Assembly (NCBI GenBank): GCA_007115705.1
Contig: QXEO01000382.1
Location: forward strand, 1,798,781 to 1,862,780
Reading direction: 5' to 3'
DNA length: 64,000 nucleotides
From: Dactylis glomerata
Taxonomy: Eukaryota > Streptophyta > Magnoliopsida > Poales > Poaceae
Shown here: positions 54,420 to 64,000 of the stretch, in pieces
Numbering within the stretch: position 1 is the stretch's first letter
Layout of the letters: each line of letters begins with the position of its first letter
Notes under the pieces: model-generated
Database searches by the model: none
What the model was told of the DNA's origin: nothing
The model's input: the letters and a program-made list of their open reading frames with translations, nothing else
Position numbers and translations under genes: made by a program

Positions 54420-56028
54420 TGTTGGGGTTTGAAGTAGAAAACAAAAAATTCCCTATGACATTAACCCAAGATCTATCCTATGCAGATGTACGGTAACGGA
54501 GGAGTAATGGTGTTCATACCCTTGAAGACCAGAAGCGGGATAAACGTTCCCGCACAAACGTTGTCGATGAAGACAACCAAAGCAGACCTCAAGGTCATGT
54601 AGATGAACAGGTCGATGAAGAAAAGGTGCCACAAGTGGAAGCACCTCCGTAGTTCTACACATGTCCTATGTATAGACGTCTCCGTGCTCCGGTCCAGAAA
54701 AGCAGTTGAAGAAGATGGACTCGGTCCGGAAATCCAGCAGCATGACAGTGTCTGGAAGGTGGAATTAACTCTAACTCATGAGCATGACTCCAAACAGGGG
54801 AGCCAAGCCAGAGAGGAGAGGAGGTGATGAATAATGGAATGAAGAGAGGGGTGGAAGGGCTGCACCTTATATAGGGGGAAGGGGTAGGTGGCACCTTCCT
54901 AGGATAAGCCTCCCTGAGGGAGGCCCACCTAGGCCGTCGGCCCCTAGAGGAAACCCTAGGGCGTCATCCACCCCTCCTTGGCTGCCGGCCCCTAATGGGC
55001 TGCCACATGGTGGCCCATTAGGGTGCCTTTTAATTAATTAAATCTTTTTATATTTAATTCAATTACTTAAATACTAAAACATATTAATTAACTCCTTATT
55101 GCATTTCTTTTATTCTGGAACAATTCCGATTTAACCTAGAACCTTTCTGGTATTCTCTTCCATATTTTTGATTTCTCTGAATCAATCCCTAAGCGTTGTA
55201 TACCCTTAAGTGTGCCACCCTATGCGTCGGAAGTACTCCAGACATTATCGAGACTCCTCTCCGATCAATGATCAACAATGGGATCTAGAAAGCCATGTTG
55301 ATCCCTGTGGACTCCACGAATATCATCGTTGATCCGCAAAGCGTCGAGTCATATTCCCTTTGTTTCATAATACCTAGTTTGTCTGAGATTTGATCTTCGG
55401 TATCTCCATACCGTGTTCAATTTCATTATTGACAAACTTCTTTACTTGTTCTCATGACATTAATTCCCATGACCTAGTCACACACTTGCAAGAGCTTCGT
55501 AGATGCAACTACCACCGAGTGGGCCCAGAGTATCAATCCATCACGCGAATGTACAAATCCCTCTCTTGATCGATACGCCTCAACATACTCCATTGGAATA
55601 CATGAGAGACACCTTTTAGATCACCTAGTTATAGAGCGATCATTGATGCAGTTAAGGAAGCCTCTGGAAGCAGTGATTAGATATGGTCTCATGATCTAAG
55701 GATTAGGTTACTTTGTTTTCTTAGTTATCGCAATGTTGAACTATGTGACTGATCTCATCACAATACTAATATTGGGTGTGTGTCCATCATATCCAACATG
55801 ACCTCATTGTCAATTAACATAAATGTCCATGATCAGGAAACCTTGATCATCAGTTGACCAATGAGCTAGTCTGTTAGAGGCTACCATGAACCTGGTTGTT
55901 ATATACCACGTGTGTACTAATGTTTCTGCCTAATACATTTAAATAATGACATACAACAAATTATGAACAAAATGAGATATGACAATAAAACACACTATAT
56001 TATTTTCCTCTAGGGCATATCTCCAATA
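54420..56028 (-). repeat. 3' LTR, Angela/BARE-like
   Basis: On the minus strand it begins (TA)TTGGAGATATGCCCTAGAGG, with the expected TG start changed to TA, and ends CTTCAAACCCCAACA, 1609 bp. A TATATAAGG motif on the minus strand (about 54868-54876) may be its promoter TATA box. Confidence 0.8.
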
Positions 56029-56086
56029 GTCTCCCACTTGTACTAGAGTACAAATAATTAGTTTACATTTGGTGATGACCTAACAC

Positions 56087-57640
56087 CTATAGACTCTGGT
56101 CAAACTTCACCCGTGGAAGAGGCTTCATCAATGGGTCTGCAACATTCAGATCTGTATGTACGTTGAAAATCTTGGCATCACCATCTTTGACATAATCTCG
56201 TATTACATGGTAACGCCGCAGTATATGTTTGACTATGGAGTGAGCCCTTGGTTCCTTGGTATTAGCACTGGAGCATGTGTTATCACAAAAGATAGTCACA
56301 GGGTCTCGCATGCTTGGGAACACTCCAATTTTGATGACAAACTTCCTTAGCCAATCAACTTCATTCGTGCATCTGTAATGGCCATATACTCTGATTCCAC
56401 AGTAGATTGAGCCACAGAGGATTGCTTGCAGGTTCTCTAACTCACTGCGCCTTCGTTCACCATAAACATGTATCCTGTTTGAGACTTTGAGTCATCTGGA
56501 TCGGTGTCAAAGCTTGCATCAACGTGAACTTTTACACCAAGCTCTTCTTCACATCCTCCATAGACTAAGACCATATTACTAGTTCTCCTAAGATGCCTCA
56601 GGATATTCTTGACTGCAGTCCAATAAATCATGCCTGGGTTGCTTTGGAACCGGCTCGTCAAGCTAAGAGCCAGTGCCACATCTGGCTGAGTACACAACAT
56701 CACATACATGATAGAGCCTATGGTTGAAGCATAGGGCATGCTTGACATCACTTCTCTCTTTTCAACTATTGCTGGACATTGAGTCAGACTCAAAGTGTTA
56801 CCTTTCTGTACATGCAAGAAACCCTTCTTGGACTGATCCATTCTGAATCTCTTCAGAACTTTCTCAAGGTAAGCACTCTGACTTAATGCTATTAGGCGCC
56901 TTGATCTATCTCTACAGATTTTAATGCCTAATACATATGCAGCTTCACCCAAATCTTTCATATAAAATTTACTGTTCAAATCATTCCCAATCAATAATAT
57001 GTCATCCACATATAGTACTAAGAATAATACTGAGGTCCCACTCACTTTCTTGTAAATGCAGGTCTCTTCCTTATTTTAGAAAAATCCAAAACCTTTGATC
57101 ACTTCATCAAAGCAAAGATTCCAGCTCCGAGATGCTTGCTTCAGTCCATAAATGAACTGCTAATGCTTGCACACCTTTGCAGCATCCTTAGGATCGACAA
57201 ACCCCTCTGTTTGCATCATATACAACTCTTCGTTAATGTTGCCATTGAGAAATGCGGTATTGACATCCATCTGTCATATTTCATAATCAAAATATGCAAC
57301 AATTGCTAGCAAAATCCGAATAGACTTAAGCATCACTACGGGAGAGAAGGTCTCATCGTAGTCAACTCCTTGAATTGTTGGAATCCCTTTTGACAAGTCG
57401 AGCTTGATAGATGGCTACATTTTTGTCAGCTTCAGTCTTTTTCTTAAAGATCCATTTATTCTCAACAGCCTTGTGGCCATCGGGAATATCAACCAAAGTC
57501 CACACTTTGTTATCATACATGGATCCTATTGTAGATTTTATGGATTTTAGCCATTTCTCAGACTCAGGGCCTTCCATTGCTTCCTTGTAAGTTGCAGGTT
57601 CATCATGTTCTGTTAAAATGACGCTCAGAACATGATTCCC
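56087..57640 (-). pseudogene. Copia reverse transcriptase and RNase H remnant
   Basis: Pieces on the minus strand: RT start (about 57577-57362, WTLVDIPDGHKAVENKWIFKKK), then the central RT with several stops, YVDDILLIGND (catalytic YVDD, about 57010), the connection region, and RNase H ending NVADPLMKPLPR at 56087. Multiple nonsense codons, including TGG-to-TGA and TGG/CAG-to-TAG types, and frame changes make it non-functional. The start adjoins an LTR edge, so the front half of pol was deleted. Confidence 0.85.
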
Positions 57641-57644
57641 ATAC

Positions 57645-57900
57645 TGTTGGGGTTCGAAGCAGAAAAGAAAAAAAATTCCTACAACAAGAACAACATGTAG
57701 CCAAGATCTATCCTATGCAGATGTAAGTGGGAGGACAATAGAACTTTGATTAGGTTGTTGAACGTGAGCTATATGTGATGAGTAGCACATCGTCGGGAAG
57801 TGTTCCGAAGGCGGCCACAATGTTCATGGCTCCCGTGCCTCAAAGGTTGTGGTCACCGAGATCTAAGTTCATATTGAACCGCGTAGATTGGGTAACAATC
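57645..57900 (-). repeat. Remnant of a related Copia LTR end
   Basis: TGTTGGGGTTCGAAGCAGAAAA...AAGATCTATCCTATGCAGATGTA resembles the start of 54420. It is directly joined to pol sequence rather than to a primer site. The right boundary is unclear. Confidence 0.55.
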
Positions 57901-57939
57901 AAATAGTTAGATCTGAGAACAAATCATTATTGACTGACA

Positions 57940-58240
57940 ATGATGAACCAACTACATGCAAACAAGCGATGATGGGCCCTGACTCCGTCAAATGGCTAGG
58001 AAGCCATAAAATCCATGATAGTTGCATACACGAGAAACCAAGTTTCTGAACTTGGAAGACCCTTTAAAAGGCATGAAGCCTAATGAACGTATTTGGATCT
58101 ATAAAGAATCAGACATGGATGTTTCGCATCTATGAAATAGTCGACATATCATTAAAAGAGTTTACGATTATGTTCAAGGAGTTGACTATGACAAGATTTC
58201 ATCTTTTCTAGAGATATTTAATCTCCACGGATTATTGTAG
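57940..58240 (+). pseudogene. Copia RT fragment on the plus strand
   Basis: The plus-strand reading contains a degraded RT start (RIWIYKESDMD, then VQGVDYDKIS) like the KWVFKKKTDMD...QGVDYDETF region of Copia elements, with several stops. It is opposite in orientation to the neighbouring Copia remnant, so the locus was inverted or a separate element was inserted. Confidence 0.5.
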
Positions 58241-58269
58241 CAACCACTGCATATGCCAATTTTGGTATA

Positions 58270-58394
58270 CTAGTCCTCAACCCACGCTCCGGCACGGGCT
58301 AGTTTTTTGAGGGAAAATGTACCGATATTTGGTGACAACTAATACATATTTCTATACATAATTTATGTTTTGCCATTTAGTATATTATAAAAAC
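58270..58394 (-). mobile_element. Helitron 3' terminus (partial)
   Basis: On the minus strand a GCCCGTGC-CGGA-GCGTGGG hairpin-like stretch is followed after a few bases by CTAG and T, the Helitron 3' signature, at 58270-58300. The body to the right is lost within about 120 bp, where the truncated Gypsy element begins. No 5' end was found. Confidence 0.45.
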
Positions 58395-59750
58395 TCATGC
58401 TGCTACTCTGCCTCCTTGCATTAACACACTTCCTAAACCTTGACGTGAAGCGTCACAGTACACTTGGAATTCCTTCTCCAGATCAGGCAGACACGAAACT
58501 GGGGTAGACATTAATCTCTTCTTTAGCTCTTGAAAACTAACCTCACACTCATCAGTCCACTTGAATCTCTTCTCCTTCTTGAGTAACTCGGTCATGGATT
58601 TAGCAATCTTGGAAAAGTTCTCAATGAACCTCCGATAATAACCAGCCAACCCTAAGAAACTGTGAATTTCTCTGACATTCTTGGGTGGTTCCCATTCTGT
58701 TACTGTCGTAACCTTGGAAGGGTCAACAGCAATACCTTCCTTGGATACAATGTGACCAATAAATGCTACTTCACTGAGCCAAAATTATCATTTACTAAAT
58801 TTGGCATAAAGCTTGTGCTCCCGTAGCTTTTCCATTATCAGACGAAGTTGTTTTTCATGTTCTTCGTGGCTCTTGGAATAGATCACTATGTCATCAATAA
58901 AGACTATGACAAACTTATCTAGAAATTCCATGAATACCTTGTTCATCATATTCATGAAATACAATGGTGCATTGGTTAAACCAAACGGCATCACCGTATA
59001 TTCATATGAGCCATATCTAGTGACAAATGTTGTCTTAGGTATATCATATTCCCTAATCTTGAGCTGAAAGTAACCAGACCTAAGATCGATCTTGGAGAAT
59101 ACACTATCTCCTCCCAACTGATCAAACAAGTCATTGATCCTTGGTAATGGGTATTTATTTTTGATTTTCACTTTGTTCAATGAACGATAATCTATAACCA
59201 AACGCTGACTCAAGTCTTTCTTATCTACAAACAGAACTGGTGTTCCCCACGGGGATGAACTCTCTCTAATGAATCCTTTTCTTAACTGCTCTCCCAGCTG
59301 TTTCTTAAGTTCCTTCAGTTCATCTGTGGGCATTGGGTAAGGTCTCTTTGCTATTGGGCCAGTGCCCGGTAGCAGTTCTATGAGGAACTCAATATCTCTA
59401 TCCGTTGGCATCCCTGGTAGTTCATCCGGGAAAACATCTGGATATTCCCTTACTACAGCCACTTCTTCTAGGCTAACCCCCTTAAGATGGTTTAGCCTAA
59501 TATTGTTAAAGTCCATGTTGGATTTGTATCTAATTCTTCTTCCTTCTGGGGTAGTGAGTGTAATTGCTCTATTGCCACAATCTATGACTCCCGCATAGGT
59601 CGTCATCCAATCCATACCCAAGATAACATCCAACCCTTGAGAATCCAAAACTACTAGATGAGTTGGAAACTTGTATTTACCAATTTCTAAGATCAAATTC
59701 CGGCATCCAGCATTGATTATCAATTCTCCACCCAGGGAACTAACTTTAAT
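58395..59750 (-). pseudogene. Gypsy protease end, reverse transcriptase and start of RNase H
   Basis: Frame 59723-58788 holds the protease C-terminus (LDVILGMDWM) and RT: SPWGTPVLFVDKKD, IDYRSLNKV, SKIDLRSGYFQ, MPFGLTNAP and the catalytic VFIDDIVIYSK. Two adjacent stops at about 58785 follow, then the same frame continues through GLAGYYRRFIENFSKIA and the RNase H-like VYCDASRQGLGSVLMQ to 58395, where the element breaks off. A one-base frame change near 59750 separates it from gag. It cannot make an active enzyme. Confidence 0.9.
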
Positions 59751-61012
59751 AACCCTCCTATGGTTTTGGTGGAAAATGCATGCTTGTTCACAAATGTACT
59801 TGATATGAATGAATGAGATGCTTCAGTATCAAATAAAACCAATGCTGTAAATGAGTTGAGTGGAAACATACCCATCACAGCATGAGGCTCATTCATTACT
59901 TCCTCCACATTGAGGTGGTTCACTTGTCCCTTCTGGAACGGATTGGGCTTGGCAGCATCATCTGGCTTGTTCTCTGGGCAAGCGGTGGAGTAGTGCCCAG
60001 TCTTCTTACACTTGAAGCATGTGACGTGGGAGAGATCCTTCTTAGCGTCTGAGTTAAAACAGCGCTGTCCATTTCCTCCATTGTGGTGTCCATTGTTCCC
60101 ACTGTGGTGACCATTGTGATGGCCATTGGAGTTGTTTCCCCTGAATCCTCCATTGTGCTTGTGGCCATTGAAGTTGCCACCATTGCTTTTGTTAAAGTGG
60201 CCACCATGCATGTGTGAACTTCCATTCCCACTTCCCTCAGAGAAGTGGTGCTTCTTGTGGAAAGGCTCAGTGTGAGTCTTGCCACTGCTGAATTTCCTCT
60301 TGCGGTTCTCTTCCTTCCTGATATTGTTGTCTAGAGTGACAGCTTGATCAAGAAGTGCCTGGTAGCTTGGAGCATAGGCCACTGACAGTGGTATCTTCAG
60401 TTCTTCTTTGAGTCTGGCGAGGAACTTATCCTTCCTCTTAGCATCTGTGTCCACATCATCTGGCGCATACCTTGACAGAGAAAAGAAGTCGTCCATGTAC
60501 TCCTTCAGTGTTCTTCCACCTTGCCTCAGTGTGCGAAACTCATCTTTCTTCAGATTCATAATGCCCGAGGAGATGTGAGCATTACGAAAACCTTCCCAGA
60601 AGGTATCCCAGTCGAGACCTTCCACAGGATGTGGGACTTGATAGGTTTTTCACCACATTGCGGCAGGTCCTTCCAGCAGATGAGCGGTGAATCTCACCTT
60701 TTCAGCATCGGTGCACTTGCAAGTCATCAAATCTTTGTTGACAGAATGCAGCCAATCATCTGCCACTATTGGGTCTATGGCAGATGAGAACTTATTGGGT
60801 CTGAGCCTCAGAAATCGTGCCAGTCTGTCAACCTGTGGTGGGCATGGCGGTGGTGGAGGTGGTGGCGGGTTGTTGTTGTTGTTTTTGTTGTTGTTAGCAC
60901 TGGCCTGGATGAATTGGGTCATCATTTGCATGAGCTGTGCTTGATCTGTAGCTAACTATTGGACAACATCATTGGTGTTGTTGTTGTTGGTGTTGTCACG
61001 GTGAGGCGGCAT
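59720..61012 (-). pseudogene. Gypsy gag with zinc knuckle and defective protease
   Basis: This starts MPPHRDN at 61012. Stops lie at about 60955 (TAG) and 60646-60648 (TGA after AAMW). The gag core includes WDTFWEGFRNAHI and LKEYMDDFFSLSRYAPDD. Next is an Asn/His/Gly-rich linker (about 60050-60230), a CCHC knuckle (CFKCKKTGHYSTAC) and the protease start, where the active site reads LFDTEASHSF. The Gly of the catalytic DTG is replaced by Glu, which should abolish activity. Proline and asparagine homopolymers lie near 60850-60900. Confidence 0.9.
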
Positions 61013-61258
61013 CTGAGGTGGTTTTAGCATGGGTGAGTGATTAGACAGATAGAACTAAGGAAGAAAACTTTCCTACCCATGCACAAACATCACACCATAC
61101 AACAAACAATCATAAAACAAACTTCGAAAATCTTTATTAATGAACTTTGATAAAGTACGCTAAAGGTTCGACAAAACGACTAAGGTAGATGGTAATACCA
61201 TACCAACAAGGGTAAGGCGATACAAATGAGTATTTAAACTATTACAAATGGTAGTCTT

Positions 61259-62233
61259 CTAATGTCTCTTGATCCTGTTGAGACATGCAAGTGGAAGTGT
61301 TGCACGACGCTTTGCCTCCAACCTTGCTGCTCTAGCTTCCTTTGCCTTCCTGGCTGCCCTTGCTTCCCACTCTTCTATGGTTATCTCTTCACCATCAGTG
61401 TTGTACAAGGTCACCTCTTCTGGGTCTTCATCTGCAAGAGCTGCGGCTTCCATCTCGGCTATCTTCTTCTTCAACTCCTCGTTCTCCAACTTCACCGCAT
61501 CGTTTGTCTCCTTTAGTTGATCTTTCTCCTCCTTGGACTTTATTAGGTTGTCATACTATCATAGTAAGGTCTTCTCTTGAACAAGTGCCCAGTTGTTCGT
61601 GCAAAGTAGCTCCTTCTCCAGGTTCTGTGGTTCCTCCAAGACCTTGAGTCTCTCCTCCAATACCTTGATCTTCTCCTCCAAAGCAGTCTTCTTACCATCT
61701 AACCAAAGAATTACAGCCTCTTCCTACTGGAGCCTTACGTTGACATCACTGCACAACTTCCTAAAGCTATCCATGATGGAGATCTGTTTCCTCAACATGT
61801 TCTCCAGGCGCACTGAGCTATGCTCCCTCTCGGTGAAGTAGGTACGGCAGAAGGAATGAGCTTCTTCAACTCTGCGATCGATGGGATTTCCCTCCTCGGT
61901 GCGCTCTCCAAAATAAAAGAAGCCTGAAGTGGTGGGGATATCGTCATGATATTTGTGGCATATGCGGGCGATGGCGCCCTGCATGGCTATCTCCGCTGAA
62001 TGATCCTAGTCGATGTAAGCATCAGTGTACTGCATGGTTGCGTCATCGGGTTCATCTTGTCTTCCTTGGATGGTGGTTTGGATCAACCACTTCTTAGTAC
62101 CATTCTCCTTGTACTCCAACTTGCCGTGAAACTCAGGTGGTGGTATCTCAAAGAAGTCGGAGACATCAAGCAGCATCTCGCTAGAAAGGTAGGTCCCAAG
62201 CCCAGCAACGACTCTCTTATCATAGGGATCCAT
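61259..62233 (-). pseudogene. Additional ORF between the LTR and gag (coiled coil)
   Basis: A single frame of about 324 codons, MDPYDKRVVAGLG to NRIKRH, broken by in-frame stops at about 62006, 61724 and 61560. The N-terminal half is globular (MLLDVSDFFEIPPPEFHGKL, ARICHKYHDDIP). The second half is a long charged coiled coil (KLENEELKKKIAEMEAAAL) followed by a basic ARRKAKEARAARLEAKRR-type tail. Upstream same-strand extra ORFs are known in some plant Gypsy elements, but the function is unknown. It is not recognisably envelope-like. Confidence 0.75.
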
Positions 62234-62418
62234 CTAAAATTTGGAAAGAAAGGACAAGGTTAGAACAAGGCAAGAATTTACAAGTATAGAATTAAAGGAA
62301 TAAGATAAGTTCAAATATGAGATTAAACAAAAGAAAATGTAGTAAATGGCTTTAAATAAACTTTTTAATTCCTATGGTTATACACTCCTAGGTTCTCGAT
62401 CCTACAGGCAACACTAGT

Positions 62419-62430
62419 GCTCTGATACCA
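62419..62430 (-). other. Primer-binding site (initiator Met tRNA type)
   Basis: On the minus strand TGGTATCAGAGC, a perfect match to the common plant retrotransposon primer site, 3 bp inside the LTR end. Confidence 0.9.
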
Positions 62431-62433
62431 TTT

Positions 62434-64000
62434 TGTAGTGTCCTACCTTTTACTAAAGGCAGCACAACTATGTAAGTGCTATTCCGTGGATCACTGATAG
62501 CACCACAAAACAAAATGTAGCATTCATTGCAGATAGTGTAATTATTACAATGCAGATCCAGACTCACGAGTCTTTAAACCTTACAAAAATGTTTAGTCAC
62601 TTGGACTAACAAATACCAGAGTTCAACACAAATAACATAATGGAAATAAAAGCAATGAGCCATCATCTTCAGCAAGTGCCACGGGCAGTCATGTTGGAAT
62701 GCAGGCTCGAGAAATCCTCCACTTACTCCTCATCTGACTAACCTACACGTTTGAATATGTAGCCCCAAAGGGGTCAGTACAACAACGTACTGGCAAATGA
62801 CACATATTTGGTGGCTGTTGTGAAACAACTATGCTACATGACATTTGGCTTGGTGGATCTCATAGGCTAGTTTGCATAAAGACAATTTTATCCTATACTT
62901 CTTTGCAAAACCTTTTCTCAAAATTTTAATTTATAAGGGTCGAAATAACCCCCAAATACTACATAGTTGCAAGTTATGTAGCATTAGGCGCAACTCAACA
63001 AATTTGGAACAGCAGAAACCACCACCCCTCGGAGTGTATGGCCCTGAGCTCCTGCCTATGGGTTTCTAGTCAAATTTTAGAGCATTCAGAAACGGTGATG
63101 AGATTCTTCCATACATTCCATGACTAGAGACCCAATTATCCATAACCGAGGACATGGCTAAACGCTTAGATTTGACACCCTGAAGGGGTTGTGCACTTTC
63201 ACCTTAAGACTCATTTTACCCAAAGAATAAAATGAGACAAGACCTTTCTGAAGAAGCATTCAACCAAACTAGCCTGACCGTGCCCCCTATAATTCTGCTA
63301 CCACCTCGTGTCAGTACTCATGGTTGAACCCTTACAACTTACTCAATCAAGACAGAGCCCATAATGTCATAAGGCTGCACTGGAAGTACTCTAAAACATG
63401 GAAGACATAGTAATCCCGTTAATCCTGAGTGGCAAACCCGAGCAGTATCCTGAGTACACATCCTCAACGAGGCATGTGCCCCAGAACCCACCTACTTCAT
63501 CTCTTCTTATCAAACCAATACACCCAGGTGGTTCATTTTAGTTGAAGTTCTTAATTTGTTCACAAAACAACTTTGACAAGGTGATCATAGCATGGCATCA
63601 GTATTCAAAGTATTTTAGCATCCTAACAAGTGGTGTTTGAGGTTGGCTACACACTATTAGGATCTAAGCACTTTGTAAAACAGTTGAATATTTCACCTAT
63701 CATGCATACTACTGAAAACACTAATGCAGTAGTAAAAGTGGGCAGAAGATATGTGTGTCACTTGCCTTGGCAACAACCAGCATAGTCACAACAGTCACAA
63801 GGATAGTTCAGCTCCTCTTCACAATCTAAACAAACAAAAGCACATCTATAAACACATAGTTCACAATGGCAATTCATAGACATGTATGCATGCATGCACA
63901 AGGCCAATTAATTTCACACAACTCATGTTGTGTGAAAATGTTGCAATTTAGGTTCTCAAATGATGAGTTTTGATAAAACAAAACCAATGCAAAAAGAATT
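62434..64000 (-). repeat. 5' LTR of the Gypsy element (continues beyond window)
   Basis: It starts TGTAGTGTCCTACC on the plus strand, that is, it ends ...GGTAGGACACTACA on the minus strand. No outer terminus was recognised before 64000, so the LTR is at least about 1.5 kb, or other sequence begins unrecognised. No ORF. Confidence 0.7.

Larger units (their letters stand above)
54420..57644 (-). mobile_element. Angela/BARE-like Copia element, internally deleted
   Basis: The 3' LTR (54420-56028) is complete. Internal sequence with RT and RNase H follows to 57644, where it abuts an LTR 3' end (57645 onward). The primer site, gag, protease and integrase are missing. The polypurine region AGTACAAGTGGGAGACTA beside the LTR (about 56027-56044, minus strand) is typical of this lineage. 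No duplicate of the outer flank GAATA (54415-54419) was located at the right side, which is rearranged. Confidence 0.8.
58395..64000 (-). mobile_element. Gypsy LTR retrotransposon, 3'-truncated
   Basis: Reading on the minus strand: a 5' LTR (from the right edge to 62434), primer site, an extra ORF, gag, protease and RT, ending abruptly in early RNase H at about 58395. RNase H end, integrase and 3' LTR are missing. RT and gag resemble chromovirus (Tekay/Del-type) proteins. Many stops and frame changes show long inactivity. The LTR continues past the window end. Confidence 0.88.

Noticed and set aside
60840..60900. Asn/Pro homopolymer stretch as a separate gene
   Set aside because: It is a low-complexity linker within the gag frame.

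Overview
This window is plant nuclear DNA, almost certainly from a large-genome grass, most likely the wheat/barley tribe (Triticeae). The evidence is its composition and repeats: grass-type Copia and Gypsy LTR retrotransposons including an Angela/BARE-like LTR, several LTR families with TGATAC...GTATCA-type ends, a CACTA element with AGTCCCGGTT subterminal repeats, Stowaway and Tourist MITEs, PIF/Harbinger transposases, a LINE and a Helitron. Only two genes look intact. No bacterial, organellar, CRISPR, tRNA or rRNA features were seen.

Layout. 1-3422: decayed Copia element on the minus strand, cut by the window edge. 3423-5967: a small gene island with a possible terminal exon of an unknown gene (3574-3732), a degenerate coding-like stretch near 4 kb, and a single-exon gene of the plant 'DELF...PPRLQ' (DUF1645/MAKR-like) type at 4543-5202. 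5968-11055: a CACTA transposon (TSD CAT) whose left end plus flank is tandemly duplicated. It carries a broken captured DEDDy 3'-5' exonuclease gene, and it was hit by a solo LTR (TSD TTAGG). A second solo LTR (TSD ACTGG) sits in the duplicated end. 11583-15820: LINE on the minus strand with a 14-bp TSD. 16433-20134: a short Gypsy-type element with only gag and protease, whose reading frame runs through its polypurine tract into the 3' LTR. 21157-24676: a probable TIR transposon containing a complete 2.1-kb Helitron.

25588-44736 is one PIF/Harbinger transposon whose transposase gene was split by a 17-kb insertion: a gag-only Gypsy-like element (26108-43059, TSD ACCAG). That element was itself hit by a solo LTR (28268-29908, TSD AGTCC) and by a related element (30346-37185, TSD AATAA/AACAA). 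Removing the layers in order recovers a transposase tail in frame, so the order of events can be read from the DNA.

45201-53021: the best gene in the window, a seven-exon B1-type mitotic cyclin (46024-49982, 416 residues) with two M-phase (MSA-like) promoter motifs, an intronic minisatellite that starts at a splice donor, and flanking Stowaway and Harbinger/Tourist insertions. 54420-58394: rearranged Copia remnants and a Helitron terminus. 58395-64000: a decayed, truncated Gypsy element with an extra coiled-coil ORF between its LTR and gag.

The genes do not form a common pathway; the region is a gene-poor repeat landscape around a cell-cycle gene. Most retroelement stop codons are explained by C-to-T or G-to-A changes, as expected for methylated, silenced repeats. 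All calls come from reading the sequence; no database search or alignment program was run.
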